Positions 1 through 8,966 of a DNA stretch of 64,000 nucleotides are shown one piece after another. A program made the translations under genes and the position numbers. The stretch is from Oceanobacillus sp. CFH 90083. Lineage in GTDB: Bacteria; Bacillota; Bacilli; Bacillales; Amphibacillaceae. The first letter of the stretch is position 1. Each line of letters starts with the position of its first letter. The stretch spans positions 1-64,000 of the forward strand of contig NZ_VIYG01000004.1 of the NCBI RefSeq assembly GCF_009389585.1, read 5' to 3'. The notes beneath the pieces are model-generated. The model was not told the DNA's origin. It did not search any database and was given only the letters and a program-made list of their open reading frames with translations.

Positions 1-24
1 GCTTGACTGGAGGTAAGAAAAGGA

Positions 25-70
25 GCTGTCACCAAATACAGATCATGTATTTTGCGACAGCCTTTTTTTT
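25..70 (+). terminator. Rho-independent terminator of a gene left of the window
   Basis: GCTGTC at 25-30 pairs with GACAGC at 56-61, and inside it AAATACA (34-40) pairs with TGTATTT (46-52). A run of eight or more T follows. The gene it serves lies outside the window. Confidence 0.75.
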
Positions 71-146
71 CAAAATCGATTTCACTAATGAGTGAACCAG
101 GGCATACATTTCTTATCACAGTATTAGCACTGGTCGTTAGTATTCC

Positions 147-554
147 TCACCGTTTTGTTGAATAATCTTTTAACCATTTTGCAATGTCTTCAATAGACGG
201 CTTTTCTTCCACTATAAACACAGTGTAATCTTCTGCTTCTTTTTGATTCACAAGAAATTGATATCCATTTAACCATAAAAATTGTTTCATACAAGCGAAA
301 CCGGTCCTTTTGTTACCATTATGAAAAGCATGATTTTGAGATATGCTGGCATATAAGGCCGCGGCTTTACCGAAAATTGTTGGATATGCATCATCGCCAA
401 AAACCGTTTGTTGAGGTCTTCCCAATGCACTTAACAACAAACTTGTATCTTTGACCCCCACTTGCTCTTTAGGAGTATATTTTTTTATCACGGCAGCATT
501 TAATATGATAGCTTCTTTTTCCGTTAAATATCGAGGGTTTAATTGTTCTGTCAT
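147..554 (-). CDS. doc: Doc-like (death-on-curing, Fic-fold) toxin
   Basis: This 135-residue protein carries the Fic/Doc active-site motif HAFHNGNKRT at residues 75-84, with His75, Asn81 and Arg83 of the HxFx(D/N)xNKR signature. Members of the Doc branch transfer phosphate to EF-Tu and stall translation; that activity is family knowledge and is not proven here. Asn stands where phage P1 Doc has Asp, a variant I believe is common in Firmicute Doc proteins. Its ATG overlaps the stop of the upstream antitoxin in a TAATG arrangement, so the two are probably translationally coupled. Length fits a full-length Doc protein. Confidence 0.88.
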   Translation of the reverse strand: MTEQLNPRYLTEKEAIILNAAVIKKYTPKEQVGVKDTSLLLSALGRPQQTVFGDDAYPTIFGKAAALYASISQNHAFHNGNKRTGFACMKQFLWLNGYQFLVNQKEAEDYTVFIVEEKPSIEDIAKWLKDYSTKR

Positions 555-820
555 TATCTATCCGCAAGATTCCTTAATGTATCATCATAATTCTCGAATA
601 GATCCTGTAAGCCGTCTAAAAAATCTTGATCGATGTCTGTTAGAACATCTAAATTCAATTCTTTGAATTTTTTTACTGAAACGCTGCCGTCTTCTTCTAA
701 TTTAAACCTTATATCATCACCTTGCTGCGCCTTTAAGTGATGTAATACTTCCTGTGGAAGTGTTACTCCAAGGCTATTACCGATTTTTGTTATTTTTCTC
801 TCCACTTGTTTCACCACCAT
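554..820 (-). CDS. AbrB/MazE/SpoVT-type antitoxin
   Basis: An 88-residue protein whose first 50 residues match the swapped-hairpin AbrB/MazE DNA-binding fold: the stretch KITKIGNSLGVTLP (about residues 9-22) is the family signature. The acidic C-terminal half, rich in Asp, Glu and Leu, is likely the part that binds and neutralises the Doc toxin encoded immediately after it. It is the first gene of a two-gene operon and probably represses its own promoter, as type II antitoxins do. Pairing of Doc with an AbrB-type rather than a Phd-type antitoxin is a recognised arrangement. The start at 820 follows AGGAGAAGAA at good spacing. Confidence 0.85.
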   Translation of the reverse strand: MVVKQVERKITKIGNSLGVTLPQEVLHHLKAQQGDDIRFKLEEDGSVSVKKFKELNLDVLTDIDQDFLDGLQDLFENYDDTLRNLADR

Positions 821-902
821 TTCTTCTCCTCCTATCTTTATCTAAAACGGTAAAGATTATAACTTATAATGGTTGTATTAACTGTTATAACGATTTGGTT
901 TT

Positions 903-932
903 ATTATAACGGGAAAAGAATTAATTAGTCAA
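903..932 (-). promoter_or_regulatory. Sigma-A promoter of the toxin-antitoxin operon
   Basis: On the minus strand TTGACT (927-932) and TATAAT (903-908) are separated by 18 bases. Between it and the antitoxin start lie repeated TTATAAC/GTTATAA blocks around 855-910, likely antitoxin operators. These repeats are seen; their role is inferred. Confidence 0.65.
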
Positions 933-942
933 TAGAAAAAGT

Positions 943-956
943 GTGTCCATGGACAC
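943..956. other. Perfect 14-bp palindrome in the gap between the TA module and the PTS regulator
   Basis: GTGTCCATGGACAC is a perfect palindrome in the 313-base gap 821-1133. It could be an operator for either divergent unit. I see no further gene in this gap. Confidence 0.4.
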
Positions 957-1133
957 TCTTAATGGGGTTGTCAGAACGTCTGGCATTTCTTCTACGGAAT
1001 TAGTATATTAAATAACTGTAATAAAATTCACATACTCTTGTGAAACAACGAGCATAATAAAGGTTGGGCTGAAATTGAATTTACTTTGAAGTTGGCGCAA
1101 TCTAAAATGATATATATCAGGAGGCGAGCAGTA

Positions 1134-3188
1134 ATGCATATTGATGAAAGAAGTAATCAACTGCTGCAAGAATTAATTAACAATCCGAATGCAACATTAA
1201 AGTCACTTGAATCCAAAATGGGTATTAATCAACGACAAATAAAGTATAGTCTTGAAAAAATTAATAGTCATTTAATGGATATTCACCATGTGCAGATTGA
1301 ACGTACTCCTAAAGGGCAATTTATCATACCAGGGAAAATTACAGAAATGTTCTCAGCGGCTAATGGACATTCCTATGTGTTATCAGAAACTGAAAGAGTT
1401 GATATCCTGCTGATTATCATTTTAAACCGGTCACAGGATTTGTCACTTATTCATTTAACAGAGTTATTGGATTTCAGCAGGAATACAATAACAAAAGTGA
1501 TTAAGCAAGCCAAAGAAAAACTTAAACCTTATTCCATTGAATTAAATTATTCGAGGGTAGAGGGCTATCAGCTTTTAGGAGGTGAGTATGAAAAAAGAAG
1601 GTTACTATTTGATATTATTCAACAATACGTGAAAAGCAGGAAAGACAGAGAATTGTTAGAGAAGTATGGAAATATTGATTCAGAAGATTTGAAAGGATTT
1701 TATCACAAGTTAGAGCAATGTGAAAAAACACTCGGTTACACTTTTTCGGACAATATGATTACTACAGTGGCATATTGCTTAGCAGTTTGGCAAAACCGTG
1801 TAAAGCAAGGAAAAACAGTAGAAGAAAATGAAATGAGTAAGTTTGATTTAGCAGATAAGAAAGAGTTTTATACCGTAAAAAAAGTATTTCATGAGCTGCG
1901 TTTTATTAATGAAAGTGAATTACATTACGTAACACTGCAGCTAATGATTATGAATGTATTTTCTACAAAAAATTTTTATATCAGCGAATCGATGAATACA
2001 ATCAAAAAGGCATTGCAGGAAATGCTTGATCGGTTTGAAAGAGTAAGTGTGATTGATATTCCGCAAAAGGAATTATTAATAGAAAAATTATATATGCATA
2101 TGAAGCCTGCGTATTACCGGATTAAATTTGACCTTATTGATAATTCATCGTTAGCTTTAAATTTTGATCAAAAGCTTACAAACCTTCATCGGGTAATTAA
2201 ATTAATTGTTGAACCGATTGAAAACGCTTTAAATAAAAAAGTTCCAGAAAGTGAACTGGTCTATATAACTATTATTATAGGCGGCTGGCTGAGACAGCAT
2301 GGTATTGACTTTAACAAAAAGATTCTGGCAGCAGTAGTTTGTCCGAATGGTCACTCTGTATCCGTTATGATTCATGTAACGTTAACGTCGATATTTAAAG
2401 AGTTTTTATTTTTGAATCCTATGTCGATTCGGGAATTCTCTAATTATGAAGGGGAAGTGGATATTGTTTTTACAACGGATAAATTGGATACCGATGTAAA
2501 ACAATTCCTGGTTGAACCAATTATGAGTGAGGCTGAGATTAGAAAATTGCAGTCAATTGTTTTTACCGAGCTATATGGTTTCTCCTTTTCAAGTATTGAT
2601 ATGGATTCGATTATGGCCATTATTGAAGAGTATGCAGATATAAAAAATCGAATAAAACTAATGGACAGTTTAAATAAATATCTACTGGATCAAAATCCGA
2701 CTGCTGCTCCATCCAATCCGTATGATATAGAAAGAACATTAGATGATTTTTTAACTAGCGATACAATCCGGCTGGTTGACAGAGTGAAAGCTTGGGAAGA
2801 AGCAATCAGGCAGGCTGCTCAGCCTCTGCTGGACAGCGGGAATATAAAAGAATCCTATGTGGAAGCTGTTATGGAGAACTGCAGAAGAAATTCAGACTAT
2901 ATTATGCTTGCCAGTCGAATAGCAATCCCCCATGCAAAACCTGAAGAGGGTGTGCTGAAGCTCGGAATGAGCCTGTTAAATCTGAAAGAGCCAGTAGAAT
3001 TTCCAAATGGTCAGCGTATGAATTTGATTTGCTTTATTGCCGCAGAGGATAAAGAAAAACATATTAATCCATTACTTCAACTTAGAAGACTTGCAGAGGA
3101 TGAGCACCTAGTCGATCAAATTAAAAAGGCCGGCTCTGTAGAAAAAATGGAAAAGATTATTAGAGATTTTGTAGACGAGGTGATGTAG
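1134..3188 (+). CDS. BglG/MtlR-family PTS transcriptional activator (HTH-PRD-PRD-EIIB-EIIA)
   Basis: A multidomain regulator of about 684 residues. From the N terminus it shows a winged-helix region (about 1-100), two PTS regulation domains (about 170-390), a galactitol-type EIIB-like segment with VVCPNGHSVS around residue 420, and a C-terminal fructose/mannitol-type EIIA domain with the phosphorylatable His in AIPHAKPEEG near residue 600. Such proteins activate sugar-alcohol PTS operons according to their phosphorylation by HPr and the cognate EIIB. The frame is open from a TTG at 1086, but the ATG at 1134 follows CAGGAGG at about nine bases and is the better start. It heads the PTS operon; the EIIA gene starts two bases after its stop, so it is probably co-transcribed and regulates that operon. 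Confidence 0.88.
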   Translation: MHIDERSNQLLQELINNPNATLKSLESKMGINQRQIKYSLEKINSHLMDIHHVQIERTPKGQFIIPGKITEMFSAANGHSYVLSETERVDILLIIILNRSQDLSLIHLTELLDFSRNTITKVIKQAKEKLKPYSIELNYSRVEGYQLLGGEYEKRRLLFDIIQQYVKSRKDRELLEKYGNIDSEDLKGFYHKLEQCEKTLGYTFSDNMITTVAYCLAVWQNRVKQGKTVEENEMSKFDLADKKEFYTVKKVFHELRFINESELHYVTLQLMIMNVFSTKNFYISESMNTIKKALQEMLDRFERVSVIDIPQKELLIEKLYMHMKPAYYRIKFDLIDNSSLALNFDQKLTNLHRVIKLIVEPIENALNKKVPESELVYITIIIGGWLRQHGIDFNKKILAAVVCPNGHSVSVMIHVTLTSIFKEFLFLNPMSIREFSNYEGEVDIVFTTDKLDTDVKQFLVEPIMSEAEIRKLQSIVFTELYGFSFSSIDMDSIMAIIEEYADIKNRIKLMDSLNKYLLDQNPTAAPSNPYDIERTLDDFLTSDTIRLVDRVKAWEEAIRQAAQPLLDSGNIKESYVEAVMENCRRNSDYIMLASRIAIPHAKPEEGVLKLGMSLLNLKEPVEFPNGQRMNLICFIAAEDKEKHINPLLQLRRLAEDEHLVDQIKKAGSVEKMEKIIRDFVDEVM

Positions 3189-3189
3189 T

Positions 3190-3657
3190 TTGACAAATAA
3201 AGTAATTATTTCAGAGGATGCTGTTTTTACGAATCTGGAAGCATCTGATAAAGAAGAAGCTTTAAAATTCATGTCACAGGCTTTTTCGGAGAACGGGTAT
3301 GTAAATGAAGGATATTACGAGAGTATTTTAGAGAGAGAAAAACATGCTCCAACCGGGATAGAAGCCTATGATTTTGGTATTGCGATACCACATACAGACC
3401 CCAAATTTGTCAATAATGATTCTTTAGGAGTAGCAGTTTTAAAAGAACCTGTCATTTTTAACAGCATGATCAATGCAAAAGAAACGATTGAGGTTAAAGT
3501 GATATTCTTATTAGGTTTATCAAAAAGTACAAAGCATTTAAATATACTGCGTCAAATTATGGATTTAATCAAAGAGGAGGGCGTGCTGAAGAAAATAGCC
3601 ACCATGTCTCACGATAAGCTTTATGACTATTTAAAAAATAATTTAAAATCAGAATAA
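3190..3657 (+). CDS. PTS EIIA component, galactitol/fructose type
   Basis: A 155-residue cytoplasmic EIIA protein with the family active-site motif GIAIPHTDP; His68 is the expected phosphorylation site. It accepts phosphate from HPr and passes it to the EIIB encoded next. It starts with TTG two bases after the regulator stop, with GAGGTGATG as ribosome binding site inside the end of that gene, so translation is likely coupled. Length and motif agree with GatA-like proteins. The exact polyol cannot be read from EIIA. Confidence 0.87.
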   Translation: MTNKVIISEDAVFTNLEASDKEEALKFMSQAFSENGYVNEGYYESILEREKHAPTGIEAYDFGIAIPHTDPKFVNNDSLGVAVLKEPVIFNSMINAKETIEVKVIFLLGLSKSTKHLNILRQIMDLIKEEGVLKKIATMSHDKLYDYLKNNLKSE

Positions 3658-3674
3658 AATTGGAGGAATTACAA

Positions 3675-3959
3675 ATGAAAAAAGAAATTATTTTTGCGTG
3701 TTCAAGCGGGATTGCAACATCAACAGTAGTGGCAGAGAAAGTGAGCGAGTATTGTCAGGAAAATGGGATTGAAGTGAATGCCCGTCAGGCAACAGTAGGT
3801 GAATTAACTGGATTAGAGGGATCTGTTGATTTATTTGTGGTGACATCAGATGTGGGCAGCGGTTATAAAACACCAGTTGTGAATGCATTGCCTATTCTTA
3901 CTGGAATCGGGGAACAAGAAATATTAGAGAAAATTGTTTCTATCCTAAAGGAACAATAG
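3675..3959 (+). CDS. PTS EIIB component, galactitol type
   Basis: A small 94-residue EIIB protein with the phosphocysteine loop ACSSGIATST; Cys9 is the phosphorylation site. It relays phosphate from EIIA to the incoming polyol at EIIC. The frame opens at a TTG at 3660, but that codon forms part of the ribosome binding site TTGGAGGAA, so the ATG at 3675 is the start. It is followed by a 200-base spacer holding a long inverted repeat before the EIIC gene, which is unusual inside a PTS operon. Confidence 0.87.
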   Translation: MKKEIIFACSSGIATSTVVAEKVSEYCQENGIEVNARQATVGELTGLEGSVDLFVVTSDVGSGYKTPVVNALPILTGIGEQEILEKIVSILKEQ

Positions 3960-3981
3960 AAGCATGCAAATAAGGGTCAAC

Positions 3982-4045
3982 ACTAAAATCTATGATTGAA
4001 ATAACCGTATAAGCACAGTTCAACTGGCTGGTCATAGATTTTAGT
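3982..4045 (+). repeat. Long inverted repeat between EIIB and EIIC genes
   Basis: ACTAAAATCTATGA (3982-3995) has a perfect 14-base complement at 4032-4045. The 36-base loop itself contains the small palindrome CAGTTCAACTG. No T-run follows, so this is not a typical terminator; an mRNA processing or stabilising structure that tunes EIIA/EIIB against EIIC is possible. Nothing else was recognised in 3960-4166. Confidence 0.6.
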
Positions 4046-4166
4046 AGAAGCCTGAAATATCCAGAAATATATCATTGAAGGATATGTTATTGATTTATTT
4101 GGTAATTAAAGGTAAAAATTCAATTTATTATCAGTGGGCAATATTTAAAAGAAGGAGATGAAAATA

Positions 4167-5534
4167 ATGGGACAAACAATAGTAGATGGGTTTCAATACA
4201 TTCTGAGTTTCGGACCAGAAGTTATGCTGCCGATTATCATACTCATCATGGCTTTGGCTTTTCGGATCAGTTTCGGTAAAGCACTAAAATCTGCTTTAAC
4301 GATTGGATTTGGTTTTGTAGGTATATTTTTAGTATTGGATTTGCTGACGGGAAGTCTTGGTCCTGCAATCGAAGCAATGATAGACAACTCAGGGGTAAAT
4401 CTTCCTGTCATGGATACCGGGTGGCCACCTCTGGCAGCGATAGCTTTTGCCTCACCAATTGCTCCGGTTGTCATCATATTGACGATTGTTATAAACATCG
4501 TGATGCTGGTATTTAAGCTGACAAAAACAATTGATGTTGATTTGTGGAACTATTGGCATTTTGCATTTGCGGGTTCGTTAGTCTATATAGCTACTGGAAA
4601 TTTCATCATTGGATTGATTGGTGCCGCAATTGCTACAATTATAACCTTTAAGCTTGCTGACTGGTCTGCTCCATATATTCATAAAAGAATGGGTCTGCCC
4701 GGAATTTCCCTGCCGACATTATCATCAGTTATCTATTTCCCTGTTGGCATTTTAGGAGATAAAATCATTAATTTAATTCCTGGTCTTAACAAATTGAATG
4801 CTGATCCGGATTCGATCAAAAAACGTTTTGGTGTATTTGGAGAACCAATGATGATTGGGGTAATCTTAGGTATTGTTATTGGAATTATTGCCCGCTTTGA
4901 AATAAGAAATATCATCGAACTAGGAATCTCTTTAGGAGCGGTTATGTTTATTATGCCACGGATGGTTAAAATTCTTATGGAAGGTTTAATGCCGCTATCA
5001 GACGCTATACGCAGTCTTTTACAGAAAAGATTCCCTGATCGTAAAGATTTGAATATTGGTCTGGATATAGCAGTTATTATTGGTAACCCTGCCGTTGTTT
5101 CTACAGCTCTTTTACTGGTGCCGGTTACGATATTATTAGCCGTTATTCTTCCAGGTGTTATTATCATGCCATTAGGAGATTTACCATTCATTGTCGTTCC
5201 ATTAGCAATGGTTCTGGTTGCTACCAATAAAAACATTGTACGGTCGGCGATTATTGGTATACCAATGATTATCGTCTCTTTATATCTAGCTTCCAATTTA
5301 GCCCCGCTTGTAACGAATGTAGCAGAAAGCATTCAATATGAGTTTCCAGAGGGAGCTACATCGATGATTAATAGCTTTTTAGATGGAGGAAACCCGGTCA
5401 GGTACTGGCTCGTTATGTTAGCTCAAGGAAATTGGATTGCTATTGCAGCTATCCCTGTTGTCTTAATCGCCGTTTGGTATATATATAAACTCAGCAGAAG
5501 AGATTTTGATGAAAACGGTCAGCTGAAAGAATAA
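4167..5534 (+). CDS. PTS EIIC membrane component, galactitol (GatC) family
   Basis: A very hydrophobic protein of about 455 residues with roughly ten membrane segments, matching the galactitol-type EIIC permease family in length and composition. It carries the polyol across the membrane and presents it to EIIB for phosphorylation. Conserved-looking features are the early sequence GPEVMLPIII and the loop MPLGDLPFIV near residue 335. The ATG at 4158 lies within the ribosome binding site GAAGGAGATG, so the ATG at 4167 is preferred. Substrate is uncertain: galactitol, arabitol or another pentitol are all possible for this family. Confidence 0.87.
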   Translation: MGQTIVDGFQYILSFGPEVMLPIIILIMALAFRISFGKALKSALTIGFGFVGIFLVLDLLTGSLGPAIEAMIDNSGVNLPVMDTGWPPLAAIAFASPIAPVVIILTIVINIVMLVFKLTKTIDVDLWNYWHFAFAGSLVYIATGNFIIGLIGAAIATIITFKLADWSAPYIHKRMGLPGISLPTLSSVIYFPVGILGDKIINLIPGLNKLNADPDSIKKRFGVFGEPMMIGVILGIVIGIIARFEIRNIIELGISLGAVMFIMPRMVKILMEGLMPLSDAIRSLLQKRFPDRKDLNIGLDIAVIIGNPAVVSTALLLVPVTILLAVILPGVIIMPLGDLPFIVVPLAMVLVATNKNIVRSAIIGIPMIIVSLYLASNLAPLVTNVAESIQYEFPEGATSMINSFLDGGNPVRYWLVMLAQGNWIAIAAIPVVLIAVWYIYKLSRRDFDENGQLKE

Positions 5535-5584
5535 CAAAATATTCGCAGCATGGAAGTGATTTAAAGAGGGAAGGAGACTTTACT

Positions 5585-6613
5585 ATGAAAGCATCTGTTT
5601 TTTATGGGAAAAATGATATTCGTTTTGAAGAAGTAGATAAACCGGATATAAGCGATAAAGAAATATTAATCAAGATGAAGGCATGTGGCCTTTGCGGAAC
5701 AGATATTCATAAAGTAATAGAAGAATTAGTTCCTGCAGGTTCTGTGCTGGGGCATGAATATGCCGGGGAAGTCGTTGCGGTTGGGAAAGAAGTTGCTAAT
5801 TTCAGTCTGGGTGATCGGGTTACAGGCGGAATTCATGTTCCGTGCTTCACCTGTGAGCAGTGTTCCAGAGAGCATTATACCTTATGTCCGGAATTCAAAA
5901 AGACGAATATTCACCCGGGCGGATTTGCAGAATATGTAAAGCTTCCAGAAGAACATGTGAAGCATTTACTGTATAAGATTCCAGATGAAATGAGCTATGC
6001 CGAAGCTTCCCTTACAGAGCCGGTTGCCTGCTGTATTCACGGACAGAAGGCAGTCGATATTCATGCTGGAGATCGAGTGCTTGTGATGGGAGCAGGTCCA
6101 ATTGGTTTAATCCATTCGCAGCTTTTGAAAACGAAATTAGTGAAAGAGGTTGTTGTAACAGATGTGTCTGATCATCGCTTGAATCAAGCACATGAGTTTG
6201 GTGCGGATGTAACCATTAATACCGGGGAAAATGATCTGGAAACGTATTTACAGGAGCAGGGACACCCGGGATTTAATATCGTTATTATTGCTGCTGGTGT
6301 ATCTGCATTGCTTCCTCAAGCAATGAACGTGCTCAAAAGAGGTGGAACTGTGGTCTGCTTCTCACCGTTTACCATTAAACCAACCGTGGAAATTGATGCA
6401 GGTATGTTTTTCCATGATGAGAAATCGATTGTAGGAACATATAGTGTTTCACCATACGAGTTTGAAGAAGCGATATTGGCAATTCAAAATGGTGTCATCA
6501 ATACAGAAGCATTAATCACACATGAAATGTCTTTATCTGATTTAGATAAGGCGATTGCATTGACACAAGAGAAGACAGAAAATGTATTAAAAATTGTTTT
6601 AAAAAATGAATAG
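5585..6613 (+). CDS. Zinc-dependent alcohol dehydrogenase, polyol (phosphate) dehydrogenase type
   Basis: A 342-residue medium-chain dehydrogenase. Catalytic zinc ligands are visible as Cys37 (in GLCGTD) and His57-Glu58 (GHEYAGEV); structural zinc cysteines are at about 87, 90, 93 and 101. The Rossmann motif VMGAGPIGLI lies near residue 170. It follows the EIIC gene by 50 bases with GGAAGGAG as ribosome binding site, so it probably oxidises the phosphorylated polyol made by the PTS to a ketose phosphate, like galactitol-1-phosphate 5-dehydrogenase. A second, different dehydrogenase closes the same operon, so which one performs the first oxidation is not clear. Confidence 0.85.
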   Translation: MKASVFYGKNDIRFEEVDKPDISDKEILIKMKACGLCGTDIHKVIEELVPAGSVLGHEYAGEVVAVGKEVANFSLGDRVTGGIHVPCFTCEQCSREHYTLCPEFKKTNIHPGGFAEYVKLPEEHVKHLLYKIPDEMSYAEASLTEPVACCIHGQKAVDIHAGDRVLVMGAGPIGLIHSQLLKTKLVKEVVVTDVSDHRLNQAHEFGADVTINTGENDLETYLQEQGHPGFNIVIIAAGVSALLPQAMNVLKRGGTVVCFSPFTIKPTVEIDAGMFFHDEKSIVGTYSVSPYEFEEAILAIQNGVINTEALITHEMSLSDLDKAIALTQEKTENVLKIVLKNE

Positions 6614-6627
6614 ATGGGGGAATGTAT

Positions 6628-7461
6628 ATGACATATAAAGCAATGGATGCGTTTTTAGAAGCATTGGAGGAAGGTAACTATGTTGCTCCGGCAATGAATA
6701 CGACCAATTTAGAAATGACAATCGCTATTGTGGAAGCAGCGGAAGAAGCAGGCTGTCCTGTCATGGTTCAGATTGCTCCTACTAATGTAAAACTTTCAGG
6801 TTATGACTATATTGCAGAAATTGTAAAAAGGGCAGCAGAAAAAGTATCGGTTCCAGTTACATTGCATTTAGATCATGGCATGAGCTTTGAGGATGTTAAG
6901 AAAGCTGTAGATGCTGGATTTGCTTCCGTCATGATTGATGCTTCTACTTTAGACTATGAAGAGAATATAACATTAACAAGAGAAGTCGTGGAATACTGTC
7001 ATGAAAGAGGAGTTCTTGTAGAAGCGGAGCTGGGAGAGCTGAGCGGGAAAGAAGATGACCATGTAGCTGAAGATGCAGCGCAGACAGATGCTTCATTATG
7101 TAAAGATTTTGTGGAGAGAACGGGTATTGATCTACTGGCTGTTTCTATTGGAAATATACATGGCATTGATCAGGCTCCAGATTTGAATTTTGAACTATTA
7201 CAGGAAATAAATGAAAATGTCCAAGTACCTTTAGTTATCCATGGCGGTTCAGGAATACCGGATAAAGCGCTTGCTAAATTGAAAAGCTATGGCGTAAGGA
7301 AGGTAAATCTGGCAAGTGATTTACGAAAAGCATTTATTACCGCTGTCGGGAAGCGCTATGAGGAAAATAATAATGAGTATAATTTAATTTCTGTTTTATT
7401 AGATGCTCAAAAAGCTGTAAAAGAAACAGCAGCACTTAAATTTAAGGCTTTGAATGGGTAA
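6628..7461 (+). CDS. Class II ketose-bisphosphate aldolase (GatY/FbaA family)
   Basis: A 277-residue TIM-barrel aldolase with the class II hallmarks TLHLDHGMSF (zinc-binding His near 83), ELGELSG, SIGNIHG and VIHGGSGIPD. The family cleaves fructose- or tagatose-1,6-bisphosphate to dihydroxyacetone phosphate and an aldehyde. Within a PTS polyol operon it is most likely the final cleavage step. ATG codons stand at 6622 and 6628; GGGGGA lies one base before the first and at proper distance from the second, so 6628 is preferred. The following kinase gene overlaps its 3' end by eight bases. Confidence 0.85.
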   Translation: MTYKAMDAFLEALEEGNYVAPAMNTTNLEMTIAIVEAAEEAGCPVMVQIAPTNVKLSGYDYIAEIVKRAAEKVSVPVTLHLDHGMSFEDVKKAVDAGFASVMIDASTLDYEENITLTREVVEYCHERGVLVEAELGELSGKEDDHVAEDAAQTDASLCKDFVERTGIDLLAVSIGNIHGIDQAPDLNFELLQEINENVQVPLVIHGGSGIPDKALAKLKSYGVRKVNLASDLRKAFITAVGKRYEENNNEYNLISVLLDAQKAVKETAALKFKALNG

Positions 7462-8962
7462 AGAAATGTATATTGTCAGCATTGATGTTGGGACAACCAA
7501 TACAAAAGTTTGTTTATATGAACTACCAGCGTTTCGTTTGATAGAAATAGAGAAATTTGCCACACCTCAGACGTTTGAAAATGGCAAAACAGATATAGAT
7601 GCTGAACAAATTTGGAGAGAAGTGCTTCAAGCATTAAAAAATATATGTAACAGGCTGGAGGATTCTCAGCAGATTAAACAGATTACGGTTTCAAGCTTTG
7701 CCCAAACAATTGTACTGCAAGACAGTCAAGGGGAGGTCATTACGCCAACCATTGCCTGGTTTGATCCCCGAACCAAAAGGGAAGCTGAGGAAGTTAATGA
7801 CAGCTTCGGGGAAGAAAAGCTGTATCATCGGACGGGAATTAATGCACATTCCAATCAAAGTTTAACCAAGTTATTATGGTTAAGGCGTTATAAGAAATCT
7901 GCTTTTCAAAGGATGCATAAATGGACATGTATGTCAGGCTTTATTGCATCTCGATTAACAGGTATTTATGCCACAGATTGGAGCTTAGCTTCCAGAACAC
8001 TGCTTTTCGATATTGGAAAGAAAAAATGGGCAGCAAAGCTTATAAAAACATTTGATCTGGATAAAAAAACATTTCCTGAGCTGGTAGAATCGGGCGCAGC
8101 GATTGCTGCTGTAAAGGACTCTGTTTCAAAGGAGACGGGGTTATCCAAAGATGTTACTATTTCTATCTCCGGTCATGATCATATGGCTGGATCGATTAGT
8201 ACTGGGCTAAAGAAGAAAACAGAGATATTAAACTCAACTGGAACAACAGAAGGGCTCCTGCTACTTGGAGAGAAACCAAATTTATCAGATACGTTTCGGA
8301 AGTTTGCAATATCTAATGGATGTTACGTGATAGATTCAGAATATACACTCTATGGATCGATGCCAACAGCTGGACAAAGCTTCAACTGGATAGCGAAAGC
8401 ATTTAATCGGGATTTAACAGATATTGCTGAGATGTGTCATCAGGTTCATGAGGAATATGTAAGCGATTTTGCTTCCATAATGGATAGAATGCAGGTTTTT
8501 ATTCCGCATTTAAGAGGAAGCGGTCCGCCAATCCGAAACAGTGCTTCCAAAGTAATGATTTATGGAGCTACGGATCAGTCAACAGACCATGATATGCTCT
8601 TCTCCATGATAGCAGGACTCTGTTTTGAGTTAAAGCAATTAAAAAATGTATATGAAACGTATGTAGAATCCAACATTCAGCGTATAAAGGTGATTGGACC
8701 TGCGGTGAAAAATCCGCTTTGGCTGCAGCTGAAGGCAGATATTCTTCAATCGGATATCCTTGCATATGAAATAGAAGAAGCTGTTGCCAAGGGTGGAGCA
8801 ATGTTAAGCGCGTCCAAGCAGGGGCTGGTTGATACGTTGCCAGAACCAGAGATAAAAATATATACACCGAATAAGGATCGGGCAGAAGTGCTTGACGATT
8901 TTTACAAAAAGTTTTATTTACCACTCTATCACTTAAAAAATCATTTTGAAGATAAGGAATGA
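7454..8962 (+). CDS. FGGY-family carbohydrate kinase
   Basis: A 502-residue sugar kinase of the FGGY superfamily (gluconokinase/xylulokinase/glycerol kinase fold). The N-terminal phosphate-binding motif SIDVGTTNTK is at about residues 9-18, and SGHDHMAG near residue 238 fits the conserved FGGY loop. It overlaps the aldolase gene, so co-translation is likely. Canonical galactitol or tagatose operons use a PfkB-type kinase for tagatose-6-phosphate, so an FGGY kinase here argues for a different substrate, for example a free ketose formed by one of the two dehydrogenases. That is inference. An alternative ATG lies at 7466. Confidence 0.85.
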   Translation: MGKEMYIVSIDVGTTNTKVCLYELPAFRLIEIEKFATPQTFENGKTDIDAEQIWREVLQALKNICNRLEDSQQIKQITVSSFAQTIVLQDSQGEVITPTIAWFDPRTKREAEEVNDSFGEEKLYHRTGINAHSNQSLTKLLWLRRYKKSAFQRMHKWTCMSGFIASRLTGIYATDWSLASRTLLFDIGKKKWAAKLIKTFDLDKKTFPELVESGAAIAAVKDSVSKETGLSKDVTISISGHDHMAGSISTGLKKKTEILNSTGTTEGLLLLGEKPNLSDTFRKFAISNGCYVIDSEYTLYGSMPTAGQSFNWIAKAFNRDLTDIAEMCHQVHEEYVSDFASIMDRMQVFIPHLRGSGPPIRNSASKVMIYGATDQSTDHDMLFSMIAGLCFELKQLKNVYETYVESNIQRIKVIGPAVKNPLWLQLKADILQSDILAYEIEEAVAKGGAMLSASKQGLVDTLPEPEIKIYTPNKDRAEVLDDFYKKFYLPLYHLKNHFEDKE

Positions 8963-8966
8963 TTCA

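Noticed and set aside
4733-5332. Long open frame on the minus strand inside the EIIC gene
   Set aside because: It runs opposite a strong EIIC frame, has odd amino-acid use rich in Ile, Thr and Pro, no ribosome binding site and no family resemblance. It is a shadow of the codon pattern. The same holds for 29381-29881 and 32988-33470 opposite the two iolT genes.
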